Positions 9,282 to 18,050 of a DNA stretch of 40,061 bases are shown here, piece after piece. The notes beneath the pieces were generated by a model. The model was given only the letters and a program-made list of their open reading frames with translations. It ran no database searches and was not told the origin of the DNA. Made by a program: the position numbers and the translations under genes. This stretch comes from Flavobacteriales bacterium (lineage in GTDB: Bacteria; Bacteroidota; Bacteroidia; Flavobacteriales_D; Crocinitomicaceae): the NCBI GenBank assembly GCA_947491305.1, contig CANLIL010000023.1, forward strand, positions 1 through 40,061, in the 5' to 3' direction. The stretch's first letter is position 1. Each line of letters begins with the position of its first letter.

Positions 9282-9797
9282 TTATTGATTAATTTTTTCG
9301 ATGGTTGCAGTGGTTGAAAACCCATCTTCGAATTCAATCGCGTGAACTGTTCCTCCTTTTTTTAGGATAATATCCGAACCAACGATGTATTTTTTAGAAG
9401 TAGCATCTTTCTCTAAAGGATCGTAATCAGCACCTTTCGCAAGAATGTCAGGTTGCAAAGCTTCAATAACAGCTAATGGTGTGTTTTCATCAAATAGAAG
9501 TACCATGTCCACAAACCCTAAACCTGCTAATACAAAAGCTCTTGCGTCTTCAGAATTAATTGGTCGGTTGGTTCCTTTTTCTAATTGGCGAACCGAAGAA
9601 TCAGTATTGATAGCAACAACCAAACGGTCGCCTAAAGCAGCAGCTTTCGCTAAATAGGCTACATGACCTTTGTGTAAAATATCAAAACACCCGTTTGTAA
9701 AAACAACTTTTTGTCCTTTCATTTGCCAAATTCCAACCAGGCGTTTGGCTTGTTCAAGTTCAGTTATTTTGTGCGTTAATGCGGCTAATCTGCTCAT
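9282..9797 (-). CDS. rfaE2: D-glycero-beta-D-manno-heptose 1-phosphate adenylyltransferase
   Basis: This 171-aa nucleotidyltransferase activates heptose 1-phosphate with ATP to ADP-heptose for the LPS core. It has the cytidylyltransferase fold with TNGCFDILHKGH (HxGH motif, about residues 34-45), NTDSSVRQL, the family PDILAKGADY segment, and FSTTATIEKI at the end. It corresponds to the C-terminal half of HldE, encoded separately as is usual outside enterobacteria. The kinase half is not in the window. It lies 11 nt downstream of panD and is probably in one transcript with it. Confidence 0.93.
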   Translation of the reverse strand: MSRLAALTHKITELEQAKRLVGIWQMKGQKVVFTNGCFDILHKGHVAYLAKAAALGDRLVVAINTDSSVRQLEKGTNRPINSEDARAFVLAGLGFVDMVLLFDENTPLAVIEALQPDILAKGADYDPLEKDATSKKYIVGSDIILKKGGTVHAIEFEDGFSTTATIEKINQ

Positions 9798-9808
9798 TTA
9801 TGGTAGAG

Positions 9809-10159
9809 TTAATCTATTCGATTGGTTGTTTCATCTGGAAAAACTAATGAAGGTTTGAAGTTTTTCGCTTCTTCAAAATCCATCAAAGCATACCCAATAA
9901 TGATAATGATATCACCTGTTGCAACGCGACGCGCAGCAGGGCCATTCAAACAAATTGTACCGGAATTTTTATCGCCTTTAATGACGTATGTTTCAAATCG
10001 TTCGCCATTGTTTATGTTGACAATTTGAACGCGTTCACCTTCAATTAAATTTGAAGCATTCATCAATGTTTCATCAATGGTAATACTGCCAATATAATTT
10101 AGATCGGCTTGTGTAACTTTTACACGGTGAATTTTTGATTTTACTACTTGTATCAACAT
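9809..10159 (-). CDS. panD: Aspartate 1-decarboxylase precursor
   Basis: This 116-aa proenzyme is cleaved between G24 and S25 (NYIGSITID) to form the pyruvoyl cofactor, and then converts L-aspartate to beta-alanine for pantothenate. The conserved N-terminal [10 protein letters not shown] and the central [12 protein letters not shown] are both present. Length is normal. It lies 88 nt downstream of panC, which uses its product, and 11 nt upstream of rfaE2. Confidence 0.97.
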   Translation of the reverse strand: MLIQVVKSKIHRVKVTQADLNYIGSITIDETLMNASNLIEGERVQIVNINNGERFETYVIKGDKNSGTICLNGPAARRVATGDIIIIIGYALMDFEEAKNFKPSLVFPDETTNRID

Positions 10160-10247
10160 ATGCTCTGTATTCGGCGCAAATGTAATTGAAATTTAATTAG
10201 TGCTAAAATAAAAGCAGTTTAAAAATCAAATTTTTCTTTAAATGCAC

Positions 10248-11084
10248 TTAAAATTGCATGTTGTCGATTAAGCGAACTTCGCCACAATGTGCAGCGATAC
10301 AGCAAGTTGCTTCAGCTGACCATTCATCGGTTAGTTCTTTCAAGGATTGACTGTCAACGATGGCTAAGTATTCCAGTTTTAATTCGCCTTTGTTGAAAAA
10401 ATCAACGGCTGCTTGCTGAGCTTCATTTGGTGTTTTATGTGGTTGCAGCGATCGAATGAATTGTAAAGTTTGAAAAATAATCAACGCAGCTTCTTTTTCG
10501 TCGTTTGACAAACGTAAGTTTCTGCTACTGAGTGCTAATCCGCTTTCAGATCGTTTAGTATCACACGGCACAATTTCGACAACGGAGCCAAGAACTGCTA
10601 CCATTTTTTGGATAATCGCCACTTGTTGAAAATCCTTTCTACCAAAAAACGCTTTATCTGGCTCCACTATTTTAAACAAATTATTAACGACGTGAACAAC
10701 ACCTTTAAAGTGCCCTGGTCTAAATTCGCCTTCTAATACAGCATCCATTCCTTCTAAATCAATGACCTTAAACGCGTCATTTTCAGGATAAATTTCACTG
10801 GAAGAAGGTGCGAATATTAAAATATTTTCAAATTCACTTAGCAAGTTAATGTCTTCGTCCAGCATACTTGGATATTCGGCTAAATCAGCTGCATTATTAA
10901 ATTGTATTGGATTGACAAAAATACTTACAACAACCCTATCCGTTTGCTCTAATGCTTGTTTTACAAGTGATAAATGTCCGTCGTGCAGCGCGCCCATCGT
11001 AGGAACAAAACCGATAGTTTCGCCTCTTAATCGCACTTCTTGTAAGGCTACTTTTAAGCTATTTCGAGTATGATAGACATTCAT
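10248..11084 (-). CDS. panC: Pantothenate synthetase
   Basis: The enzyme joins pantoate and beta-alanine with ATP to give pantothenate. The HIGH-type motif is seen in VPTMGALHDGH, followed by VNPIQF, GRKDFQQ and the SGLALSSRN segment. I place the start at the ATG at 11084, giving 278 aa (MNVYHTRNSL). Translation could be read from a TTG three codons earlier, but the ATG is a better start and the homologous region begins there. A TAGTTTTG -7 box lies 29 nt upstream. panB is not in the window. Confidence 0.95.
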   Translation of the reverse strand: MNVYHTRNSLKVALQEVRLRGETIGFVPTMGALHDGHLSLVKQALEQTDRVVVSIFVNPIQFNNAADLAEYPSMLDEDINLLSEFENILIFAPSSSEIYPENDAFKVIDLEGMDAVLEGEFRPGHFKGVVHVVNNLFKIVEPDKAFFGRKDFQQVAIIQKMVAVLGSVVEIVPCDTKRSESGLALSSRNLRLSNDEKEAALIIFQTLQFIRSLQPHKTPNEAQQAAVDFFNKGELKLEYLAIVDSQSLKELTDEWSAEATCCIAAHCGEVRLIDNMQF

Positions 11085-11113
11085 TTCAGGCAATTGTTAA
11101 ACCGTTAAGGGGA

Positions 11114-11121
11114 CAAAACTA
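11114..11121 (-). promoter_or_regulatory. -7 box for panC-panD-rfaE2
   Basis: The minus strand reads TAGTTTTG, an exact TAnnTTTG match, 29 nt before the panC ATG. No TTG is seen at the ideal spacing. Confidence 0.45.
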
Positions 11122-11154
11122 TTTCTTTTTAATGAAGTTTCGCTTTTTTTTCTA

Positions 11155-11162
11155 TATTTTTG
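11155..11162 (+). promoter_or_regulatory. -7 box for the GT5-like/DUF4270/glmS run
   Basis: TATTTTTG matches TAnnTTTG and lies 26 nt before the ATG at 11189. It is divergent from the panC box, about 34 bp away. Confidence 0.45.
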
Positions 11163-11188
11163 TACTGATTTTACGAATAATATAATTC

Positions 11189-12010
11189 ATGGTGAAAAAG
11201 AAAATACTTTTTGTGTCGCAGGAAATTTTACCATTTCTTCCTAAATCTGAAGTAGCAAGTACTGCTCGAAGATTACCACAAGGAATTCAAGAGGCAGGAA
11301 AAGAAATTCGCGTATTTACGCCTCGTTTCGGCAGTATAAATGAGCGTAGGCATCAACTTCATGAAGTGATTCGTCTCTCAGGAATGAATTTAGTAATCGA
11401 TGACAATGATCATCCATTAATCATAAAAGTTGCATCAATATCAGCGGCAAGAATGCAAGTTTATTTCATCGACAATGATGAGTTTTTCAAACGAAAAAAC
11501 ACGACAACTGATGAAGATGGAAACGATTATGCTGACAATGACGAGCGTTCAATGTTCTTCTGTAGAGGAGTTTTAGAAACCGTTAAAAAACTAGGTTGGC
11601 AGCCAGATGTAATTCATTGCCACGGTTGGATGACTTCTTTAATGGCTTTGTATATTAAAAAACTATACAACAAAGACCCTCATTTTGCTGACACAAAGGT
11701 TGTTTATAGCATTTATAATGATGGCTTTAACAAAAATTGGGATGCTCGTTTTGCAGATAAACTTAAATTTGATGGATTCGATGATGAGGTTGTTAGCCAA
11801 ATGCAAGATACAAGTTACGAAAACATTACGCGTGTAATTTCAAAGTATGCAGACGGAATTAATATCGCAAGTGAAACAATTTCTTCTGAATTACAAAAGA
11901 TTTACGATGATGCAACGTGTTTGAAACAAGAATTCGTAGCAGAAGAAAATCAAACAAAAGTAATGTCTGAATTTTTTAATAAAGTAATTGAAGAAACTGT
12001 TCTTATATAA
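11189..12010 (+). CDS. Glycogen/starch synthase N-terminal-domain (GT5-like) protein, probably non-catalytic
   Basis: This 273-aa protein resembles only the N-terminal half of GT5 glycogen synthases (KKILFVSQEILPF, FTPRFGSINERR, DVIHCHGWMTS). The second GT-B domain, which carries most ADP-glucose contacts, is absent; true GlgA is about 480 aa. At the N-terminal KTGGL site it reads K19-S-E-V-A, so the Lys remains but the Gly-Gly is lost. The short form is conserved in Bacteroidota next to panC and DUF4270, so it looks like a stable protein and not a decayed gene. Real glycogen synthesis is doubtful. The gene is followed immediately by the DUF4270 lipoprotein gene. Confidence 0.8.
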   Translation: MVKKKILFVSQEILPFLPKSEVASTARRLPQGIQEAGKEIRVFTPRFGSINERRHQLHEVIRLSGMNLVIDDNDHPLIIKVASISAARMQVYFIDNDEFFKRKNTTTDEDGNDYADNDERSMFFCRGVLETVKKLGWQPDVIHCHGWMTSLMALYIKKLYNKDPHFADTKVVYSIYNDGFNKNWDARFADKLKFDGFDDEVVSQMQDTSYENITRVISKYADGINIASETISSELQKIYDDATCLKQEFVAEENQTKVMSEFFNKVIEETVLI

Positions 12011-12011
12011 A

Positions 12012-13316
12012 ATGAATTTAGTGTATAAACTATTATGGCGGAAAGTTGGTATACTTTCCGCTACTTTTTTGTCTGGTATTTTTTTATTTAGTGCGTGTAA
12101 TAAAGCCGATTCAACATTGGGGTTAAACGCATTAGATCCGACTGATTTGTTGAATGCGAACCAAGTAGACACTTTTACACTAGAGACATACACAATAGTT
12201 GAAGATTCTGTCATCACTGATAACCCAGCATTTTCATTGTTAGGTTCTTACAATGATCCTCAATTTGGTTCGTTTGACGCTAGTTTTTACACACAATTAC
12301 GTTTGTCAGGAATTAACCCAAATTTTGGTGACATTTCAACAATCACTGTCGATTCGATAGTTTTAGGATTGGAATATGCAGGATATTACGGGAAATTTAA
12401 TCAGCAATCGTTGGAAGTTTATGAAATAACAGAAAGTTTACACATTGATTCAACGTATTATGCTTTTTCGTCAAAAACAATTAACAACGTAAATTTGGTT
12501 GAACCTGGTTACGAACAATTCATACCAAAACCAACTGGTGGAACAGTTATTGGAAGCGACACCGTTGACACCCAATTACGCATTCGTTTGAGAAATACGT
12601 TGGCGCAACAATTAATCAATGAAGCTGCTTCAACAGGTACAAATTTTGCTTCGAATGAAAACTTTTTAAATTATTTCAAAGGGTTAAAAATAAAAGTGAA
12701 CAATCCGCCACAAGCAAGTGGGACAGGTGGTGTATTTTATTTTAACATCAACGATCCTTTGTCAAAAATGACCATTTATTATACACAGAATTCGAATAAA
12801 AAACGGTTCGATTTTTTAATTAATTCTGAATGTGCAGATTTTAATCACGTTGAAGTGGATAATTCTGGTAAACCAATTGCAAATGTAATTGCAAATAATG
12901 CAGCAGGACAAAAAGAGTTTTATGCACAAGCGTTTAAAACGAGAGCAGTTGTTAAAATGAAAGGTGTAAAGAATTTACCAAATAATATTGTCATTCATAA
13001 AGCACAAATTTTATTACCAATTCAATACCAAATGGGTGCAACGTATGGTATTCCAAATGAATTATCTGCTTCTATTAGAATTAACAATCAACTGTCGGGT
13101 ATTGGTGTTTTTGGTATTTATGACCCAAGTTATAAACGTTATACTATTGATGCTCGAAATTATATTCAAGCACTAATAAAAGGTGAAATTGAGACGGATG
13201 AACTATTGGTTTCTCCGCGATATTTTATCACAGGAGCCGAACGTGTTATTTTTAATGGCCAACAAACCATTAATAAAAGTAAACCTAAACTTATTGTTAC
13301 CTATACTGAATTTTAA
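12012..13316 (+). CDS. DUF4270 family lipoprotein
   Basis: The protein is 434 aa and starts at the ATG at 12012, one base after the preceding stop. An earlier TTG in frame would overlap the GT5-like gene and put extra charged residues before the signal peptide. The lipoprotein signal ends in LFSAC with C29 as the lipidated residue. The body is a beta-rich DUF4270 domain with ...LLGSYNDPQFG near the front and KPKLIVTYTEF at the end. The function is unknown in the family. Its fixed position between the GT5-like gene and glmS (5-nt gap) suggests a link to cell-surface glycan or envelope work, by inference only. Confidence 0.85.
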   Translation: MNLVYKLLWRKVGILSATFLSGIFLFSACNKADSTLGLNALDPTDLLNANQVDTFTLETYTIVEDSVITDNPAFSLLGSYNDPQFGSFDASFYTQLRLSGINPNFGDISTITVDSIVLGLEYAGYYGKFNQQSLEVYEITESLHIDSTYYAFSSKTINNVNLVEPGYEQFIPKPTGGTVIGSDTVDTQLRIRLRNTLAQQLINEAASTGTNFASNENFLNYFKGLKIKVNNPPQASGTGGVFYFNINDPLSKMTIYYTQNSNKKRFDFLINSECADFNHVEVDNSGKPIANVIANNAAGQKEFYAQAFKTRAVVKMKGVKNLPNNIVIHKAQILLPIQYQMGATYGIPNELSASIRINNQLSGIGVFGIYDPSYKRYTIDARNYIQALIKGEIETDELLVSPRYFITGAERVIFNGQQTINKSKPKLIVTYTEF

Positions 13317-13321
13317 TAATT

Positions 13322-15166
13322 ATGTGTGGAATAGTTGCTTATATTGGAAAAAAAGAAGCTTACCCAATTGTGGTTAAAGGCTTAAAAAGATTAGAATATA
13401 GAGGATATGATAGTGCAGGTGTTGCAGTATTAAACAATGATTCCTTGCGTGTTTTTAAACGTTCAGGAAAAGTTGCCAATTTAGAGGCCTTTACTGAAGG
13501 AAAAGATCATTCAGGGTATGCTGGAATTGGTCATACGCGATGGGCAACACATGGTTTACCAAACGACATTAACGCGCATCCACATTCTTCAGAAGATGGA
13601 AGAATTGCATTGATTCACAATGGAATCATTGAAAATTATAACTCGCTTCGTGAAGAATTAACGAAAAGAGGGTATGTTTTTCAAAGTCAAACGGACACGG
13701 AAGTATTGGTTCATTTGATTGTTGAAATTCAAAAAAACGAACAAGTTTCGTTAGCTGAAGCAGTTCGTTTAGCTTTGTTAAATGTGATTGGTGCCTACGC
13801 GATTGTTGTATTATCTCAAGACAATCCGACACAACTTATTGCAGCACGTAAAAGTTCACCATTGGTTGTCGGAATCGGGAATGACAATGATTTTTACCTT
13901 GCTTCAGATGCGACACCAATTATTGAATATACCAACCGCGTTGTTTATTTAGAAGATGAAGAAATTGCGGTTGTTGATATCAACGATGGCTTAAAAATCA
14001 CCAATTTACGAAACCAAGAGATTCCACCGTATGTTCAGGCATTGGAATTGCAATTAGAGGCCTTAGAAAAAGGTGGATACGAGCATTTCATGTTGAAAGA
14101 AATCCATGAACAGCCACGTTCTATTCAAGATTGTTTTAGAGGTCGTTTGAATGCTGAAGAGGGTTGGGTTTCTTTAGGAGGTGTGAAAGATTTTGAACAG
14201 AAAATGGTCAATGCGCAACGCATCATCATGATAGCTTGTGGTACTTCTTGGCACGCTTGTTTGGTTGGAGAATACTTATTCGAAGATTTAGCGCGTATCA
14301 ATGTCGAGGTTGAATACGCTTCAGAATTTAGGTACAGAAATCCAATCATCAATGAAAATGATGTGGTTATTGCAATTTCTCAATCAGGCGAAACTGCGGA
14401 TACAATGGCTGCACTCGAATTGGCAAAATCGAAAGGCGCAACAATATTAGGGATTTGTAATGTGGTTGGTTCATCAATTTCAAGAATTACAGATGCGGGT
14501 TCATATACGCACGCAGGACCTGAAATTGGGGTTGCATCTACTAAAGCTTTCACTGCTCAAGTGACTGTTTTAACGTTAATGGCTTTGTCTTTAGCGCATA
14601 AAAAAGGAACATTGAGTGAAACAAAATTCAGAACAATGTTATCTGAATTGGAAGCGATTCCAGAGAAAGTGAAACGTGTATTAGAGCGCAATGCTGAAAT
14701 TGAAGCGATAGCAGCGGTTTACAAAGATGCTACAAACGCTTTGTATTTGGGACGTGGAAGTTCATTCCCTGTAGCTTTAGAAGGAGCATTAAAATTGAAA
14801 GAGATTTCATACATCCACGCAGAAGGCTATCCAGCTGCAGAAATGAAACACGGACCAATTGCCTTAATTGACGAAGAAATGCCAGTTTTTGTGATTGCTA
14901 CAAAAGGTACTTCTTACGAGAAAGTGGTGAGTAATATCCAAGAAGTGAAAGCACGTAAAGGAAAAATCATAGCGATTGTAACCGAAGGAGATGTCGATGT
15001 AAAAGCGATGGCGGATCATGTGATTGAAATTCCAGATACAGACGAACATTTAGTTCCGTTGTTAGCAACAATCCCGTTGCAATTATTGAGTTATCACATT
15101 GCCGTAATGAGAGGATGTAATGTTGATCAACCAAGAAATTTAGCGAAATCGGTAACGGTGGAGTAA
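13322..15166 (+). CDS. glmS: Glutamine-fructose-6-phosphate aminotransferase (isomerizing)
   Basis: This 614-aa enzyme makes glucosamine 6-phosphate from fructose 6-phosphate and glutamine, the first step to UDP-GlcNAc for peptidoglycan and LPS. The glutaminase domain begins MCGIVAYIG with nucleophile C2, followed by GHTRWATHG. Two SIS sugar-isomerase domains follow, with CGTSWHA, SQSGETADT, LGRGSSFPVALEGALKLKEISY and HAEGYPAAEMKHGP. The C-terminal tail PRNLAKSVTVE carries the catalytic Lys. Length is normal. No glmS ribozyme is expected or seen, because only 5 nt separate it from DUF4270. A strong terminator follows. Confidence 0.98.
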   Translation: MCGIVAYIGKKEAYPIVVKGLKRLEYRGYDSAGVAVLNNDSLRVFKRSGKVANLEAFTEGKDHSGYAGIGHTRWATHGLPNDINAHPHSSEDGRIALIHNGIIENYNSLREELTKRGYVFQSQTDTEVLVHLIVEIQKNEQVSLAEAVRLALLNVIGAYAIVVLSQDNPTQLIAARKSSPLVVGIGNDNDFYLASDATPIIEYTNRVVYLEDEEIAVVDINDGLKITNLRNQEIPPYVQALELQLEALEKGGYEHFMLKEIHEQPRSIQDCFRGRLNAEEGWVSLGGVKDFEQKMVNAQRIIMIACGTSWHACLVGEYLFEDLARINVEVEYASEFRYRNPIINENDVVIAISQSGETADTMAALELAKSKGATILGICNVVGSSISRITDAGSYTHAGPEIGVASTKAFTAQVTVLTLMALSLAHKKGTLSETKFRTMLSELEAIPEKVKRVLERNAEIEAIAAVYKDATNALYLGRGSSFPVALEGALKLKEISYIHAEGYPAAEMKHGPIALIDEEMPVFVIATKGTSYEKVVSNIQEVKARKGKIIAIVTEGDVDVKAMADHVIEIPDTDEHLVPLLATIPLQLLSYHIAVMRGCNVDQPRNLAKSVTVE

Positions 15167-15181
15167 AACATATTTTACGAT

Positions 15182-15218
15182 AAAAAAAACCAGCAATAAT
15201 AAATTGCTGGTTTTTTTT
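15182..15218. terminator. Bidirectional Rho-independent terminator between glmS and phhB
   Basis: A perfect 16-bp stem (15182-15197 with 15203-15218, core ACCAGCAAT/ATTGCTGGT) has a 5-nt loop AATAA. A-rich and T-rich flanks act as U tracts in both directions. It sits 15 nt after the glmS stop and 8 nt after the end of the convergent phhB gene. Confidence 0.95.
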
Positions 15219-15226
15219 CGATTAGT

Positions 15227-15460
15227 TTATACTAAATCCAAAGCTTTTGCAAGTTCGCTGTCTTTATGAGTGACTGTATTTCCCTTATCATGGGTTGTTA
15301 AAACCACATGGACTCTAGTGTATTCATTTGTCCATTTTGGATGGTGATTCATTTTTTCAATCTGAAGACTTGCTTTTAACATCCATTCCATTGCATCAGA
15401 AAAAGTAGTAAACTCAAATGTTTTCTGCAAGCTATTTTCTAGTTCTATCCATTCTTTCAT
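15227..15460 (-). CDS. phhB: 4a-hydroxytetrahydrobiopterin dehydratase (pterin-4a-carbinolamine dehydratase)
   Basis: This 77-aa protein has the family signature EKMNHHPKW (H39, H40, P41), then Y47, H57 (TTHDKG) and the late Asp of THKD. It recycles the pterin cofactor of aromatic amino acid hydroxylases. It is shorter than the roughly 100-aa human enzyme because it lacks about 20 N-terminal residues, which is common in flavobacterial members; the active-site part is complete. It lies 36 nt downstream of the TonB receptor gene. A TATCTTTA near-match to a -7 box just upstream suggests its own promoter. No phenylalanine hydroxylase is in the window. Confidence 0.93.
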   Translation of the reverse strand: MKEWIELENSLQKTFEFTTFSDAMEWMLKASLQIEKMNHHPKWTNEYTRVHVVLTTHDKGNTVTHKDSELAKALDLV

Positions 15461-15496
15461 TCTGTAAAGATAAATCGATTAATGTAATTTTCTGAT

Positions 15497-17890
15497 TTAG
15501 AAATTAATAACTGCTTTCACATTGAATGAACGTCCCATATTAAACACACCAACTCTTCCTGTTGCTGGATTTTCAGGTGCATATTTCAAGCGACTCAAAT
15601 GGTTCTGAAAAGCTGTGTCCAACAAATTATCTACTTGAATAGCTAGAAACAAAAAGTCGTTCTTTTTAAATAGATTCAACGTGGTATGAACACCAACGTT
15701 TAATAAGCTATACGCTGAAGTAGCTGTTTCGTAATTTTCAGCAAATCGATTTTGAGCAAAGTAATGATCTATTGAAAATTGGAAGGTTGTATTGGTAAAT
15801 GTTTTCCCCCATTTTTTTCGTGTAGCTTTTATTTCACCTCGGTATTTTGGCGCTGGTGTAAATGGCATATAGGCTACGTTTCCATTCATTTTGGAATTAA
15901 ACTGCGCGTTTACATATGCAAAAGAATTGGCGATGTGTAACCAATCCAATGGGTGAGGATGAATATCAATATAAATTTCTCCACCAAACAAAAGCGCATT
16001 TTGTTGCTTAAATTGATAAGCAGGTGTTGGATCACTTGGGTCAGGAATACTATCGCCACCTAAAACACTCACTAATTTTTCGGTGTAAATTGCGTTACTC
16101 AATTGATTGACAAACGGTGAAACTTCAAGCGTTAAATGTTCTCTGTTTACCAATAATGAAAGATCGATCTGTTGACTAAACTCTGGTTTTATATCCTTCG
16201 ATCCGTATTCGTAACGAAACGTTCCTTCGTGCTTACCATTTGAGGCTAATTCTGCTAACGTTGGTGCTCGATATCCTCTTGAGAGATTTAATTTAATGGT
16301 TGTGCTCGGCTTTACCTGGTAACTAACACCTAAACTCCCGGATAAACCATTAAACGCTTGACTTATACGATCAAATTTTAATGCTGCATTTTCATCCATC
16401 GTAGGCATTTCATTCGTGTCTAAACGCAATGCGTCGGAAGTCAGAACGCGTGAGTCAAATCGAATTCCACCCGCAATATTCCAATTTTTTGCAATTGTTT
16501 TTTGGGTGTAAAGAAATCCACCAATATCAAAGAAACCATATGCTGGAATGATGAATTCAATTCCTTTGTTTTCATTTTGTTGGTACATCCCACTAATCCC
16601 AAAAGATGTTTCCCACTTTTTTAATTCTTTTAAATTATAGCGAAAAGCATAGTTTACAGTGGATAAATCAAATAATAAATCAATTGCTTCTGGTGCTGTT
16701 ACATCTCCAAATTCTTTTCGAATGTTTTTTTGAAATGCAATATCAGAATGGAAAACACCATTTTTCATCTTTACTTGTGTTGCATTTGCTACTCGTATGT
16801 GGTGAATTTGTTGATGCGGGAATCCAATTTTATAGCCATTTAAATCGCTTGTAGTTGCACTGTTTTCTTCTCCATTTTGATTGACAACTAAAAAATTTCC
16901 CAATGAATCGCGTTCTCCTTCCACCATATTGATGGTAGAATTGTACGAGCTAAAAGACAAGCTTGAAGTACCCCATTTTTTCTGCACGCCCAATTGAAAG
17001 CTACCATTGTACTCATTAAATCCTGAATTGTAAACAATCCCATCGTATTGATTGCGGTAATTTCCAGCCATTTTAGAACTAAATCGCACATTCCAAAAGA
17101 AGTCTTTTTGTCTTCCTTGATTGAAGATCGAGTATCCAAAGAAGTTGTGATTGGATTGATAATTACTTAAAATTTGCGTTTTGATTCCATCTGCATTCAT
17201 TGGTTTTGGCGCTAAGAAATTTACTACGCCTGCAATTGCATCAGAACCGTAAAGTAAACTTCCAGGGCCTTTTATAATTTCTACTTGATCTACCGAATAT
17301 TCATCGATTTCAATACCGTGTTCGTCACCCCATTGTTGTCCTTCCTGACGGATTCCATCATTTAATGTAATCACACGATTGTAACCCAAACCACGAATGA
17401 TTGGCTTTGAAATAGCCGTTCCCGTTGCAATTTGATCAACCCCAGGAATTCTTTTTAAAGCGTCAACAAGGTTGGTTGAACTTTGTTCTGTTAATTGTGC
17501 TTTTTTTACTTGTAGCACATTCAACGGACTTCTTTTTAGTTCGGTACTTCTCGATACGCCTGTAATTAATATATCATTATATTCGGTGACGTTTGGAGAC
17601 AATTCAAGTACGATTGTTGTGTCCTTTTGTAATGTTATTTTTTGAATTAATGTTTCATAACCATCTGTAAAGCAAATGATTTGATACGTACCTTTCGGTA
17701 AGTTTGAATAGGTGAAATGGCCATCATTTGAAACTTCTTGTACTTTATTTAAGTTATGAATTTCAATTGTAGCGCTTAATTTTTCTTTTGTTTCTTTTGA
17801 TTGAATGGTGCCGTTTAAACTTACTTGTCCGAAACATAAAAGTGAAAAGGACAAAAAAGTGAGCATCAAAAAAGTATCTTTTTTTTGCAT
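15497..17890 (-). CDS. TonB-dependent outer-membrane receptor, ZnuD-like
   Basis: This 797-aa protein has a signal peptide ending near CFGQ and then a CarboxypepD_reg-like beta-sandwich (about 24-105). A plug domain follows (about 115-230), with RGLGYNRVITLNDGIR, DQVEIIKGPGSLLYGSDAIAG and VVNF. The C-terminus is a 22-strand-type beta-barrel ending in an aromatic residue (KAVINF). The barrel segment with RGYRAPTLAELASNGKHEGTFRYEYG and a His-containing IYIDIHPHPLDW recalls ZnuD-type metal receptors. Together with the upstream His-rich protein this suggests uptake of zinc or another transition metal. Substrate is inferred from resemblance and context only. No ExbB/TonB genes are nearby. Confidence 0.88.
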   Translation of the reverse strand: MQKKDTFLMLTFLSFSLLCFGQVSLNGTIQSKETKEKLSATIEIHNLNKVQEVSNDGHFTYSNLPKGTYQIICFTDGYETLIQKITLQKDTTIVLELSPNVTEYNDILITGVSRSTELKRSPLNVLQVKKAQLTEQSSTNLVDALKRIPGVDQIATGTAISKPIIRGLGYNRVITLNDGIRQEGQQWGDEHGIEIDEYSVDQVEIIKGPGSLLYGSDAIAGVVNFLAPKPMNADGIKTQILSNYQSNHNFFGYSIFNQGRQKDFFWNVRFSSKMAGNYRNQYDGIVYNSGFNEYNGSFQLGVQKKWGTSSLSFSSYNSTINMVEGERDSLGNFLVVNQNGEENSATTSDLNGYKIGFPHQQIHHIRVANATQVKMKNGVFHSDIAFQKNIRKEFGDVTAPEAIDLLFDLSTVNYAFRYNLKELKKWETSFGISGMYQQNENKGIEFIIPAYGFFDIGGFLYTQKTIAKNWNIAGGIRFDSRVLTSDALRLDTNEMPTMDENAALKFDRISQAFNGLSGSLGVSYQVKPSTTIKLNLSRGYRAPTLAELASNGKHEGTFRYEYGSKDIKPEFSQQIDLSLLVNREHLTLEVSPFVNQLSNAIYTEKLVSVLGGDSIPDPSDPTPAYQFKQQNALLFGGEIYIDIHPHPLDWLHIANSFAYVNAQFNSKMNGNVAYMPFTPAPKYRGEIKATRKKWGKTFTNTTFQFSIDHYFAQNRFAENYETATSAYSLLNVGVHTTLNLFKKNDFLFLAIQVDNLLDTAFQNHLSRLKYAPENPATGRVGVFNMGRSFNVKAVINF

Positions 17891-18022
17891 GATTTAATTT
17901 TTAAATAAATAATTGTAATGAACACTTCAACTAGATCAAATTCTCTAGAAGAAAATGTAATCAGATTCGAATGCATAACATACGATCTATCTCAATTGAA
18001 TATGAAATGTTAAAATGTTGGT

Positions 18023-18041
18023 GAATCAAAAGTATTGATTC
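18023..18041. promoter_or_regulatory. 19-bp palindrome upstream of the TonB receptor gene
   Basis: GAATCAA and TTGATTC (7-bp arms, perfect) flank AAGTA, giving a 19-bp inverted repeat between the His-rich gene's stop and the receptor's start. Its size is that of Fur/Zur-type operators, though the sequence does not match a consensus I know. It could also fold as a weak intercistronic RNA hairpin. No U tract follows. Confidence 0.35.
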
Positions 18042-18050
18042 GTTTAAAAA

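Noticed and set aside
11189-12010. Full glycogen synthase (glgA)
   Set aside because: Only the N-terminal half is present and the Gly-Gly of KTGGL is missing, so I did not use the glgA symbol.
13317-13321. glmS ribozyme or riboswitch before glmS
   Set aside because: Only 5 nt lie between DUF4270 and glmS, so there is no room, and such ribozymes are not expected in this phylum.
17918-18013. A 31-codon plus-strand frame between the TonB receptor and the His-rich gene
   Set aside because: It has no signal peptide, family resemblance or promoter, and lies antisense in a regulatory gap. It is most likely chance.
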